A stretch of DNA of 64,000 nt from Ideonella sp. (GTDB lineage: Bacteria; Pseudomonadota; Gammaproteobacteria; Burkholderiales; Burkholderiaceae_C): the NCBI GenBank assembly GCA_015075165.1, contig JABTUY010000004.1, positions 62,001 through 126,000 on the forward strand, read 5' to 3'. The notes beneath the pieces are model-generated. The model saw only the letters and a list, made by a program, of their open reading frames with translations. It had not been told where the DNA came from and searched no databases. Positions 45,578-54,199 of the stretch are shown piece by piece (positions within the stretch are counted from its first letter, which is position 1; every line of letters starts with the position of its first letter). The position numbers and the translations under genes are program-made.

Positions 45578-46726
45578 TCAGGCGGGTACTGCTGCCGCCT
45601 GCGTCGGGCGCGGCCCCACGTAGCGCGACGCGGGACGGATCAGGCGCCCGCCGGCGAGCTGCTCGTCGATGTGCGCCAGCCAGCCGGCCACGCGGGCGAC
45701 CGCGAACGTGGCCGAGAACAGCGCCGGCGGCAGGCCCACCGCGTCGAGGATCACTGCGGTGTAGAACTCCACGTTCGCGGCCAGCCGCCGCTCGGGCCGG
45801 CGCTCGCCGAGCGAGGCCACCGCCACCGCTTCGACCGCGCGCGCCAGTTCGAGCCGCGTGCCGGCCAGGCCCGGGCCGGCGGCGGCGCGCAGCCGCTCGA
45901 CCGCGCGCTCGAGCACCGCCGCGCGCGGATCGCGCACGCGATAGACGCGATGGCCCATGCCCATGATGCGGCGGCCGGCGGCCAGTTCGCCCGCGATCCA
46001 GGACGCGGCGCGGTCGGGCGTGCCGATCGCGTCGAGCATCTCGAGCACCGGCCCCGGCGCGCCGCCGTGCAGCGGGCCCTTCAGCGCGCCGAGCGCCGCG
46101 ACCACGGCCGACACCGCGTCGGAGTGCGTCGACGCCACCACGCGCGCGGTGAAGGTCGACGCGTTCATGCCGTGGTCGGCCGCGGCGACGAGGTAGGCGT
46201 CGAGCGCCTGGGCGCGCGCATCGAGCGCCGGCATGCGTGCGCTGCGGTACGTGCCGGCAGGCAGCGCGCCCGCGTCGGCATGCGCGCCGGCCATGCGCAG
46301 GAAGTCGGCCGCATGGCCGAGCGACGGATCGGGTGCCACGCTGGCCTGGCCGGCGTGGCGGCGCGCCCAGGCGGCGGCGATCTCGCCGGCGCGCAGGTGC
46401 GCCAGCGCGGCGCGCAGCGCATCCATCGCGTCGGCGGCGGCGAGCGCATCGCCGAGCGAACCCAGGCGGGCGAACGCGTGCACGCGGCCGCGGCCGAGCG
46501 CGGCGCGCAGCGCGGCGTGCGCGGCGGCGCCGGGCAGGGCGCCGCTCCACAGCAGCGCGCACACGGCCTCGAAATCGTGCGCCAGCGCGAGCGCCTCGAC
46601 GTCGTGGCCGCGGATCACCAGCCGGCCGCGCTCGCCGTCGACATCGCTGAGCGCCGTGTCGGCCACCACCACGCCTTCGAGTCCGTTCGCATCCATTGGC
46701 GTGCATCCGGTTGTGTGCGTCGCCAT
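45578..46726 (-). CDS. Citrate synthase-family protein
   Basis: This 382-residue protein has the citrate synthase fold: ADHGMNAST (H185), GPLHGG, MGHRVYRVRDPR (H259) and NVEFYTAV. The third catalytic position, Asp in classical enzymes, is Glu here (E320), a variant that I recall from some subfamilies. It could be a citrate, 2-methylcitrate or other acyl-CoA/oxaloacetate synthase. It is divergent from the HTH-citrate synthase gene across 55 bases; the start MATHTTGC is nearer than an upstream ATG that would take in the repeat region. Confidence 0.88.
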   Translation of the reverse strand: MATHTTGCTPMDANGLEGVVVADTALSDVDGERGRLVIRGHDVEALALAHDFEAVCALLWSGALPGAAAHAALRAALGRGRVHAFARLGSLGDALAAADAMDALRAALAHLRAGEIAAAWARRHAGQASVAPDPSLGHAADFLRMAGAHADAGALPAGTYRSARMPALDARAQALDAYLVAAADHGMNASTFTARVVASTHSDAVSAVVAALGALKGPLHGGAPGPVLEMLDAIGTPDRAASWIAGELAAGRRIMGMGHRVYRVRDPRAAVLERAVERLRAAAGPGLAGTRLELARAVEAVAVASLGERRPERRLAANVEFYTAVILDAVGLPPALFSATFAVARVAGWLAHIDEQLAGGRLIRPASRYVGPRPTQAAAVPA

Positions 46727-46745
46727 GATGATCTTGCGATGTAAG

Positions 46746-46771
46746 TTGATCAAGATTGATCAATCGATCAA
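46746..46771. promoter_or_regulatory. Three TTGATCAA-type boxes between divergent citrate synthase genes
   Basis: TTGATCAA occurs at 46746-46753 and 46756-46763 (inside ATTGATCAAT), and TCGATCAA at 46764-46771. Boxes begin 10 and 8 bases apart, so they nearly face the same side of the helix. This AT-rich patch covers both promoters and lies 11 bases before the HTH-citrate synthase start. The HTH fusion is an obvious candidate to bind. Confidence 0.6.
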
Positions 46772-46781
46772 GATATCGAAC

Positions 46782-48062
46782 ATGGCACGACCCCCCGACC
46801 CCCGCCAGGGGGTGCCGCTGCTGACCTCGCAGCAGGCCGCCGCCGCGCTCGGCATCAAGGTGCAGACGCTGTACGCCTACGCCAGCCGTGGCCTGGTCAA
46901 GGGCCGGCCCGGGCCGGGCGGGCGCGGCCGGCGCTACCGGCCCGAAGACCTCGAGCCGCTGCGCGCGCGCGCCGCCGGCGCGGCCGCGCAGGCGCTGCGC
47001 TTCGGCGAGCCGGTGCTCGACACGCGCATCACCCGCATGACGCCGGGCGGCCCCGAGTACCGCGGGCACGCGGCCACCGCGCTGGCCGAACGCGGCGTGG
47101 CGTTCGAGACCGTGGCCGAACTGCTGTGGTGCGGGGCTCTGCCGGCGCAGGCGCCGCGCTGGCGTGCCGGCGATGCCGCCGCGGCCGCCGACCACGCCGC
47201 CGCCGCGGCGGCTTCGCGCCCGCTGGCGCAGTGGCTGCCGCGCGGCGCGTCGCCGCTGGCGGCACTGTCGCTGGCGCTGCCGCTGCTGGCCACGGCCGAC
47301 CCGATGCGCTTCGACACCGAGCCGGCGTCGGTGGTCGCGCGGGCGCGCCGGTTGATCCCGCAACTCGCCGCGAGCTACGCACTGGTGCTCGAGCCGCGGC
47401 GCTTCGCGGCTGCGTCGGCGGCCGGCGAGCCGGTGCGCACGCTTGCGCTGGCGATCGGCGCGCCGACATCGCCGAAGGCGCTCGATCTGCTGCGGCGCGC
47501 GCTGATCCTGTGCGCCGATCATGAGCTGAACGCGTCGACCTTCGCCGCGCGCGTGGCGGCATCGACCGGTGCCGACCTGTACGCCTGCCTGTCGGCCGCG
47601 GTGGGCACCTTCAGCGGGCCGCTGCACGGCGGTGCCAGCGAGCAGGTGCAGTGGCTGCTGCGCGAGGCGGCCAGCCCCGATGCGGTGGCCGCCGCGGTGG
47701 CCGACCGCATGCGCCGCGGCGAGCGGCTGCCGGGCTTCGGCCACCCGCTGTACCCGGCGGGCGACCCGCGTGTGCCGCCGCTGCTGGTGCCGGCGCTGGC
47801 GCACCGGCCGCGTGCGCCGCGCGTGCGCGCGATCGTCGCGCTGATCGACGCGATGGCGCGCGCCAACCGGCCGCCGCCGAACGTCGACGTGGCATTGGCA
47901 GCGCTGTGCGCTGCGCTCGAACTGCCGCTGGGCAGCGGCGCGGCGATCTTCGCGATCGGCCGCTGTGCCGGCTGGGTCGCCCATGTGCTCGAGCAGCAGC
48001 AAACGCGCGGCGTGCTGCGGCCGCGCGCGCGTTATGTGGGCGGCGATGTCAGCCGCGCTTGA
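46782..48062 (+). CDS. HTH-citrate synthase fusion protein
   Basis: This 426-residue protein starts with a MerR/excisionase-like helix-turn-helix (TSQQAAAALGIKVQTLYAYASRGLV, residues 15-39; RYRPEDLEPLRARA follows) and continues as a citrate synthase-family domain. All three catalytic residues are kept: H247 (ADHELNAST), H321 (GFGHPLYP) and D369 (NVDV), although the FY after D is lost. It is divergent from a free citrate synthase. Most likely it is a regulator that senses oxaloacetate or acyl-CoA, or an enzyme that controls its own gene. Few such fusions have been studied, to my knowledge. Confidence 0.88.
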   Translation: MARPPDPRQGVPLLTSQQAAAALGIKVQTLYAYASRGLVKGRPGPGGRGRRYRPEDLEPLRARAAGAAAQALRFGEPVLDTRITRMTPGGPEYRGHAATALAERGVAFETVAELLWCGALPAQAPRWRAGDAAAAADHAAAAAASRPLAQWLPRGASPLAALSLALPLLATADPMRFDTEPASVVARARRLIPQLAASYALVLEPRRFAAASAAGEPVRTLALAIGAPTSPKALDLLRRALILCADHELNASTFAARVAASTGADLYACLSAAVGTFSGPLHGGASEQVQWLLREAASPDAVAAAVADRMRRGERLPGFGHPLYPAGDPRVPPLLVPALAHRPRAPRVRAIVALIDAMARANRPPPNVDVALAALCAALELPLGSGAAIFAIGRCAGWVAHVLEQQQTRGVLRPRARYVGGDVSRA

Positions 48063-48172
48063 TCGCGCCCGACGCCGACCGCAGCGGGCCTCGAGCGCGG
48101 CCGGCGACCCGCGCGCCGCGCATTACGATGGGCCGTTCGGTCTCGCCTGAACAAGACCTGAAGGACGACACG

Positions 48173-48832
48173 ATGCGCATCCTGGTGGTGGAAGATGACG
48201 ACGCGCTGCGCGACGGCCTGAAGACCGTGCTCGAGCGCGCCGGCCATCGCGCGGCCGTGACCGGCGATGGCAACGACGCCGACGAACGCCTCGCCCACGA
48301 GTCGTTCGACCTGGTCGTGCTCGACCTCGGCCTGCCGGGGCTCGACGGCCTGAGCGTGCTCAAGCGCATGCGCCAGCGCCAGCAGTCGACGCCGGCGCTG
48401 ATCCTCAGCGCGCGCGACCAGATCGCCGACCGCGTGCGCGGCCTCGACCTCGGCGCCGACGACTACTTGAGCAAGCCGTTCGAGCGCACCGAGTTCGAGG
48501 CCCGCGTGCGCGCGCTGCTGCGCCGCGGCCAGCCGGCACTGGCCGAGTTCGGCGGGTTGAAATGGTCGTGGGAGTCGCGCCAGGGCTGGGTGGCCGGGCA
48601 ACCGCTGGCGCTCACCAAGTGCGAGTCGGTGGTGCTCGAGGCGCTGCTGCACACGCCGGGGCGCATCGTCAACAAGTCGGCGCTGGCGCAGCGTGCGGCG
48701 ATGGACGACGAGCCCACCAGCGACAACTCGGTCGAGGTCTACGTGTACCGCCTGCGGCGCAAGCTCGAGCCGGCCGGTGTCGCGATCAAGACCGTGCGCG
48801 GCCTGGGTTACCTGCTGCAGCTCGAGGCCTGA
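48173..48832 (+). CDS. OmpR-family response regulator (TctD-like)
   Basis: This 219-residue protein has a receiver domain with acidic pocket (VVEDDD), phosphoacceptor D51 (LVVLDLGLPG), and a lysine in LSKPFER, then a winged-helix DNA-binding domain (NSVEVYVYRLRRKL). The start MRILVVEDDD is the family start; the frame is open upstream by GC bias. It is followed by a 2CSK_N-type histidine kinase, the arrangement of TctDE, which controls tricarboxylate uptake. Confidence 0.93.
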   Translation: MRILVVEDDDALRDGLKTVLERAGHRAAVTGDGNDADERLAHESFDLVVLDLGLPGLDGLSVLKRMRQRQQSTPALILSARDQIADRVRGLDLGADDYLSKPFERTEFEARVRALLRRGQPALAEFGGLKWSWESRQGWVAGQPLALTKCESVVLEALLHTPGRIVNKSALAQRAAMDDEPTSDNSVEVYVYRLRRKLEPAGVAIKTVRGLGYLLQLEA

Positions 48833-48893
48833 TCGCCGCGCCGTGGCGCGGCGGGCAGCGCAACCGACTTCGCCTCCGAGCCGACGCCCCCGC

Positions 48894-50333
48894 ATGCGCG
48901 CCGACGCCTGGGCCCGCGACTCGCTGCGCGGCGCGCTGACGCTGCGCCTGGTCACCGCGTTCACGCTGATCGGCCTGGCGGCCGCCGGCATCGCCTACAA
49001 GCTCGGCGAGCACTTTGCCAACCTGGCCTACGACCGCGCGCTGGCCGACGACGTGCTGACGCTGGCCGGCCAGATCGACGTGCGCGATGGCCGGGTCGAG
49101 CTGAACCTGCCACCGGCGGCGCGCGCGTGGCTGCTGGCCAACGAAGGCGAGAGCGTGCTGTACCGCGTGATCGACCTGCGCGACGGCCACCTGGTCGACG
49201 GCAACGGCGAGCTCGGGCCCTGGTCGCGCGTGCGCGCGCAGCCACCCGCGGCGCAGTTCCGCGAGGCGCACCTCGGGCCCAACGTGTTCCGCATCGGCTT
49301 CGTCACGCAACTGATCGAACCCGGCGGCGTGCCGGTGCTGGTCGAGGTGGGCGAGACGCTCGGTCGGCGCCAGCGCGTGGCGCGCCAGACGTTGATCGGC
49401 TCGCTGCTGCTGTTCGGCGCGATGATGGTGGGCACCGTGCTGCTGGTCGGCAGCAGCATCCGGCGCACGCTGCGGCCGCTGGGCCTGCTCGAGGCCGAGG
49501 CCGCGCACCGCTCGGGCGCAAACCTGACGCCGCTGCAGCCGCAGATGGCGCCGCGCGAGGTGCGCGGCCTGATCCTGGCGATCAACCGCATGATGCAGCG
49601 CGTGTCGGAGTCGATCGATGCGCAGAGCCGCTTCATCGCCAACGCCGCGCACCAGTTGCGCACGCCGATCTCGGGGCTGCGGCTGCAGGCGCAGCTGGCG
49701 CAGGACGAAACCTCCACCACCGAGGCGCGCGCGCGGCTGCAGGAGATCGACCGCAGCGCGGCGCGCGCGGCGCACGTGATCGAGCAGCTGTTGACGCTGT
49801 CGCGCTCCGAGGCCGGTGCCGCGCGCGCCGATTTCCGCGCGGTCGATCTCACCGCCACCGCGGCGCAGGTGATCGAGCGGCACCTCGATGCCGCCGCGCG
49901 CAAGGACATCGACCTCGGCTGCTCCGGCCTGCCCGGGCCGGTGACCGTGCAGGGCAACGAGACGCTGCTGGCCGAACTGATCGGCAACCTGGTGGACAAC
50001 GCGGTGCGCTACGTGCGGCGCTCGGGCGTGGTCACGGTCGACATCGGGCGCCGCGGCGCGCAGCCGGTGCTCGAGGTGATCGACGATGGGCCCGGCATCG
50101 GCACGATCGCGCCCGAGACGCTGTTCGAGCGCTTCCAGCGCGGCGACACCGCCTCGGGGCAACCGGTGCAGAGTGGCGCCGGGCTCGGGCTGGCGATCGT
50201 CAAGGAGATCGCCGAGCGTCACGGTGCCACGGTGTCGTGCGCGTCGCCGGCCGGCGGCGGGTTTCGGGTGACGGTGGTGTTCCCCGCGGCGGCTGCAGAC
50301 GATGCGCGCGGCGCGGCGGCTTCTGCGGCGTGA
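48894..50333 (+). CDS. Sensor histidine kinase, TctE-like
   Basis: This 479-residue kinase has one N-terminal membrane helix, a periplasmic 2CSK_N-type region (YDRALADDVLTLAGQI), a second helix (about residues 165-187), a HAMP-like linker, H-box AAHQLRTPISGLRL with the phospho-histidine near residue 252, N-box NLVDNAVRY, DDGPGIG and GAGLGLAIVKEI. TctE-like kinases sense tricarboxylates outside the cell. Its stop overlaps the NRAMP fragment frame, so the 3' end is at a rearrangement junction. Confidence 0.92.
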   Translation: MRADAWARDSLRGALTLRLVTAFTLIGLAAAGIAYKLGEHFANLAYDRALADDVLTLAGQIDVRDGRVELNLPPAARAWLLANEGESVLYRVIDLRDGHLVDGNGELGPWSRVRAQPPAAQFREAHLGPNVFRIGFVTQLIEPGGVPVLVEVGETLGRRQRVARQTLIGSLLLFGAMMVGTVLLVGSSIRRTLRPLGLLEAEAAHRSGANLTPLQPQMAPREVRGLILAINRMMQRVSESIDAQSRFIANAAHQLRTPISGLRLQAQLAQDETSTTEARARLQEIDRSAARAAHVIEQLLTLSRSEAGAARADFRAVDLTATAAQVIERHLDAAARKDIDLGCSGLPGPVTVQGNETLLAELIGNLVDNAVRYVRRSGVVTVDIGRRGAQPVLEVIDDGPGIGTIAPETLFERFQRGDTASGQPVQSGAGLGLAIVKEIAERHGATVSCASPAGGGFRVTVVFPAAAADDARGAAASAA

Positions 50334-50485
50334 TCGCGGTGCCGATCATGGCGGTGATGATGCTGCTGGCCAGCAGCCGGCGCACGATGGGCGACAACGT
50401 GATCGGCAAGCAGCTGCGCCGCACCGGCTGGATCGCCACCGCGGCGATGGCGGCAACGGTGGTGGCGATGTTCGTCACCTGGTGA
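50330..50485 (+). pseudogene. C-terminal fragment of an NRAMP divalent-metal transporter
   Basis: A 51-residue frame reads VIAVPIMAVMMLLASS, MGDNVIGKQLRRTGW and IATAAMAATVVAMF, which is the last two helices of a Mn2+/Fe2+ NRAMP transporter as I know the family. The first 350-400 residues are absent. The frame begins at the kinase stop (GTGA overlap), so a deletion or insertion joined the kinase gene to the tail of a transporter gene. No ribosome site is seen and the fragment is unlikely to function. Confidence 0.65.
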
Positions 50486-50498
50486 GCGGCAACGGCGC

Positions 50499-52001
50499 CT
50501 ACACGCGGCGATCGCGCCCGGCCCAGTACGGCTCGCGCAGCCGGCGCTTGAAGATCTTGCCGGTGTCCTCGCGCGGCAGCGCCTCGTGGAAGGTGATGGT
50601 CGCGGGCACCTTGTAGCCGGCCAGGCGCTCGCGCAGGAACGCCTGCACCGCCGGCGCGGCCAGCACGGTGCCGGCGTGCGGCTGCACCGCGGCGGCCAGC
50701 GCCTCGCCGTACTCGTCGTGCGGAATGCCGAACACGGCGCAGTCGTGCACGCCGGGCATGCCGATCAGCACCTGCTCGATCTCGGCCGGGTAGATGTTGA
50801 CGCCGCCGGAGATCACCATGTCGGCCGCACGATCGACGATGAACAGGTAGCCGTCGCGGTCGAGGGTGCCCACGTCGCCCATCGTCAGGAAGCCGTCGCG
50901 TTCCATCGCGCGGCGCGCCGCGTCGTTGCCGTGGTACGTGAAATCCACCAGGCCGGGTTGGCGCGCGTAGATCAGGCCGGGCTCGCCCGGCGCCAGCGCG
51001 CGGCCGGCGTCGTCGCGGATCTGCAGCTCCACGTCGGGCAGCGCGCGCCCCGCGGTGCCGGGCCGCTCCAGCGCCTCGGCGCTGGTCACGCGGGTCATGT
51101 AGCCGAGCTCGCTCGAGCCGTAGCACTCGGTGAACACCGGGCCCCACCAGTCGATCATGGCGCGCTTCACGTCGGGCGGGCACGCCGAGCCGGTGGAGCT
51201 CACGAGCCGCATCGAGCTCAGGTCGTGGCGGCGCTTCACCGCATCGGGCAGGCGCAGCAGCCGCACGTACATCGTGGGCACCAGGTAGGCGTGCGTCAGC
51301 CGGTGCCGTTCGATCAGCTGCAGCGTGCGCTCGGCGTCGAAGCGCTGCTCGATCAGCAGCGTGGCGTGCTCCACCTGCGACACCGTGGTCGCGTACGCGT
51401 TGGGCGCGCTGTGATAGATGGGCGCGTTGAGCAGCGCGCGCATGCCGGGCTCGGCGCCGTAGCACAGGCGCGAGCGCTCCAGCGTGCGCGCCACCTGCTC
51501 GGCGGTGGGCAGCTGGCGGCGGATGCCCTTGGGCCGCCCGGTGGTGCCCGAGGTGTAGAGCATCGGGCCGCGCGGCGTGCGCTGCGGCTCGGTGCACGGC
51601 GCGGCGGCGTCGCGCAGTGCCTCCCACTGCGGCCAGCGCGGGTCGGGTGCGCTGCGGTCGCCGGGCGCGGCGGCCTGCACGGTGCGCAGGCCGGCCGGTA
51701 CCGCGGCATGCAGCTCGCGCAACAGCGGGGTATCGGCGATGAACAGCGAGGCGCCGCAGTCGGTGAGGATGTAGGCCAGCTCGTCGTGCCTGAAGTGCCA
51801 GTTGATCGGGCACCAGGTGGCACCGAGCCAGCGCAGCGCGAGCATCGCCTCGAGCACGGTGGGCGAGTTGCGCATCATCAGCGCCACCGTGTCGGTGCTG
51901 CCGATGCCCAGTGCCTGCAGCGCCGAGGCGGCGCGCATCACGCGCTCGAAGAACGCGTCGGGCGCGAGCGTGCGGTCTTCGAAGATCAGGGTCGGTTTCA
52001 T
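50499..52001 (-). CDS. AMP-dependent acyl-CoA synthetase (paralogue)
   Basis: This 500-residue ANL ligase has YTSGTTGRPKG, CYGSSELGYM, GDVGTLDRDGY, DRAADMVISGGVNIYP and the catalytic lysine in EDTGKIFKRR. The C-terminal REPYWAGRDR echoes RDAYWQGRGR of the ligase at 43.9 kb. Its stop is 14 bases from the NRAMP fragment. Substrate unknown. It is divergent from the EamA exporter gene. Confidence 0.9.
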   Translation of the reverse strand: MKPTLIFEDRTLAPDAFFERVMRAASALQALGIGSTDTVALMMRNSPTVLEAMLALRWLGATWCPINWHFRHDELAYILTDCGASLFIADTPLLRELHAAVPAGLRTVQAAAPGDRSAPDPRWPQWEALRDAAAPCTEPQRTPRGPMLYTSGTTGRPKGIRRQLPTAEQVARTLERSRLCYGAEPGMRALLNAPIYHSAPNAYATTVSQVEHATLLIEQRFDAERTLQLIERHRLTHAYLVPTMYVRLLRLPDAVKRRHDLSSMRLVSSTGSACPPDVKRAMIDWWGPVFTECYGSSELGYMTRVTSAEALERPGTAGRALPDVELQIRDDAGRALAPGEPGLIYARQPGLVDFTYHGNDAARRAMERDGFLTMGDVGTLDRDGYLFIVDRAADMVISGGVNIYPAEIEQVLIGMPGVHDCAVFGIPHDEYGEALAAAVQPHAGTVLAAPAVQAFLRERLAGYKVPATITFHEALPREDTGKIFKRRLREPYWAGRDRRV

Positions 52002-52167
52002 TCGCGCGTGGCCTGGTGGTGGGTGCGCATGCTAAGGCAGCACGCGCCGCCTTGCGCTGGCGCCAGCAACCGCCGGGTGTGCGCCGGCGGCAGCGACCGC
52101 CGGCGGCGACGGCCGTGCGAGCGTGACGCACGCGCGGGTGTCGCCGGCTGCTTGCGCTACGCTGCGC

Positions 52168-53103
52168 ATGCCATTCACCACGCCCGTGAACGCATCCGGA
52201 CCCGCGATGACCGCCGCCTCGCTGCGCGGCCAGAGGCTGGCCTATGTGCTGCTGTTCGTCACGCCGGCGCTGTGGAGCGTGAACTACCTGGTCGCGCGCT
52301 GGGCGCCCGGCGTGATCGCGCCGCATGCGCTCGCGCTCGGGCGCTGGAGCGTCGCGGCGCTGGTGCTGGGCGCGTTCTGCGTCGATGAGCTGCGCGCCAA
52401 GCGTGCCGCGATCGCGCGCGAGTGGAAGCAGCTGGTCGTGCTGGGCGCGCTCGGCATGTGGGTGTGCGGCGCGTTCGTCTACATCGGCGGGCGCTCGACC
52501 ACCGCGGTGAACATCGGCCTGCTGTATGCAGTGGCTCCGGTGCTGATCGCGCTCGCCTCGGCGCTGTGGCTGCGCGAGCGGCTGGTGCCGGCGCAAGGGC
52601 TCGGCGTGGCACTGGCGGTCGCCGGCGTGCTGCACATCCTGCTGGGTGGCCACTGGTCGGCGCTGCTCACGCTGGGCCTGAACCCGGGCGACATCTGGGT
52701 CGCCGCCGCGGTGCTGGCGTGGACGCTGTACTCGCTGCTGCTGCGCGCGTGGCCGTCGAGCTTCAGCGCACTGGCGCGGTTGACGTTGATCGCCTGCGCC
52801 GGCATCGTCGTGCTGCTGCCGTTCACGATCGTCGAGGCGATCGCCTGGTGGCCCAGCGAGGTGTCGTGGCGCTCGGTGGCGTTGATCGTCGCGGCGGCGC
52901 TGCTGCCGGGCGCCGGTGCGTACGGCGCCTACTCGGTCATGCAGCGCGAACTCGGCGCCGCGCGCGTGGGCATGGTGATGTACCTCGGGCCGCTGTACAG
53001 CGCGGTGCTCGCCTGGGCGGTGCTGGGTGAGCGCATCGAGGGCTTTCACCTCGTCGGCGCGGCGCTGATCCTGCCCGGCATCTACCTCAGCACGCGGGGC
53101 TGA
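52168..53103 (+). CDS. EamA/DMT-family transporter
   Basis: This protein of about 311 residues has ten hydrophobic segments in two EamA repeats: PALWSVNYLVARWAPG in the first and VLAWTLYSLLLRAW in the second, each with the typical end helix (ALWLRERLVPAQ, WAVLGERIEGFH). A later ATG (MTAASLRG, 39 bases on) is also possible. Members export metabolites or amino acids. The 166 bases before it, next to the divergent ligase gene, hold no gene I can support. Confidence 0.87.
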   Translation: MPFTTPVNASGPAMTAASLRGQRLAYVLLFVTPALWSVNYLVARWAPGVIAPHALALGRWSVAALVLGAFCVDELRAKRAAIAREWKQLVVLGALGMWVCGAFVYIGGRSTTAVNIGLLYAVAPVLIALASALWLRERLVPAQGLGVALAVAGVLHILLGGHWSALLTLGLNPGDIWVAAAVLAWTLYSLLLRAWPSSFSALARLTLIACAGIVVLLPFTIVEAIAWWPSEVSWRSVALIVAAALLPGAGAYGAYSVMQRELGAARVGMVMYLGPLYSAVLAWAVLGERIEGFHLVGAALILPGIYLSTRG

Positions 53104-53160
53104 CGCGCCGCAGCAGCGCGCGCGCCGGCGCCGCAGGCCGCGTGCCGCCGCCGCACGCCG

Positions 53161-54153
53161 TCAGAAGCTGTGGCGGATGCCGACGCCGTAGCTGTTGCCG
53201 CTGCTCAGGCCGCTGATCTTGTCGTTCATGTACACCGCGTAGACGTCGGTGCGCTTGGACAGCGCGTAGCCGTAGCCGAGCGACAGCGTCTTGCGCTTGG
53301 CGCCGACGTCGGGGTCGATCTGGCCCCACTGCGCCATGATCTTGCCCGGCCCGGCGGGTGCCGTGACGCCGACACCGACGATGTCGAAGTTGCGGCCGGT
53401 GGTGTCGTTGTCGACCTTGGTGTACTGCGCGAACAGCTTGGCGGTGCCGAAGTCGTACGAGCCGGCGGCCTGCCAGGCCTCGGTGTCGGCGATGGTGGCG
53501 CCTTGCTCGGCCTTCTGCCAGGCCAGGCCGGCACCGATCGCGCCGGCGAAGTACGACACGTTCGCGCCGACGTTGCGCCCGCCATCGCCCTGTCCGAGTG
53601 CCCCCTGCAGCGCGAAGCCGAACGCCCCGAACTTCGGGCTGGCATAGCGCGCCGAGTTGTTCCATGCCGTGTCGCCGGTGACGGTTCCGCTGGTGAACAC
53701 GTGGCGGATCGCCGGCGAGTAGCCGAACGAGTCACTGAACGCGTTGAACAGCAGCGTCTGCACGAACAGCGACGTCGTGATCCGCCCCAGCGTCAGCGTG
53801 CCCTGCTGGGCACTCGAGATGCCGACGTACGAACTGCGCGCGAAGAACGCATCGCCGTTGAAGCGGCCCGACAGGCCGGTGTTGTTGCGCATGAAGCTCT
53901 CGAGCGTGTAGATCGCCTTCAAGCCGCCGCCGAGATCCTCGTCGCCCTTGAACCCGAAATAGCTCGTCGACATCTTGCCGCTGTCGACGCCCTTGACGGC
54001 CTGGGCGCCCGGCGCCTGCGTGCGGTTGACCGACAGGTCGATCAGGCCGTACAGCGACGGACCCGTCGGGCCTTGCTGGGCCAGCGCATCGGTGGCGAGC
54101 AGCGCCATCGCGCCGGTCAGCGCCAGGGTCAGTCGGTTGTGCTTGCGGTGCAT
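53161..54153 (-). CDS. Gram-negative porin (porin_4 type)
   Basis: This 330-residue outer-membrane porin has a signal peptide ending near ALA-QQ (residue 25), then SLYGLIDLSVNRT, repeated short beta-strands, and a C-terminal SYGVGIRHSF ending in phenylalanine, as needed for BAM recognition. The start MHRKHNRLTL is preferred over an upstream ATG. Porins of this type are common in Burkholderiales. It follows the purine permease on the same strand and may let its substrate cross the outer membrane. Confidence 0.92.
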   Translation of the reverse strand: MHRKHNRLTLALTGAMALLATDALAQQGPTGPSLYGLIDLSVNRTQAPGAQAVKGVDSGKMSTSYFGFKGDEDLGGGLKAIYTLESFMRNNTGLSGRFNGDAFFARSSYVGISSAQQGTLTLGRITTSLFVQTLLFNAFSDSFGYSPAIRHVFTSGTVTGDTAWNNSARYASPKFGAFGFALQGALGQGDGGRNVGANVSYFAGAIGAGLAWQKAEQGATIADTEAWQAAGSYDFGTAKLFAQYTKVDNDTTGRNFDIVGVGVTAPAGPGKIMAQWGQIDPDVGAKRKTLSLGYGYALSKRTDVYAVYMNDKISGLSSGNSYGVGIRHSF

Positions 54154-54199
54154 CGTGGTTTCCCTCGTGGTTGATGTGTCGTGGCTGTTGTGCCGAGGC

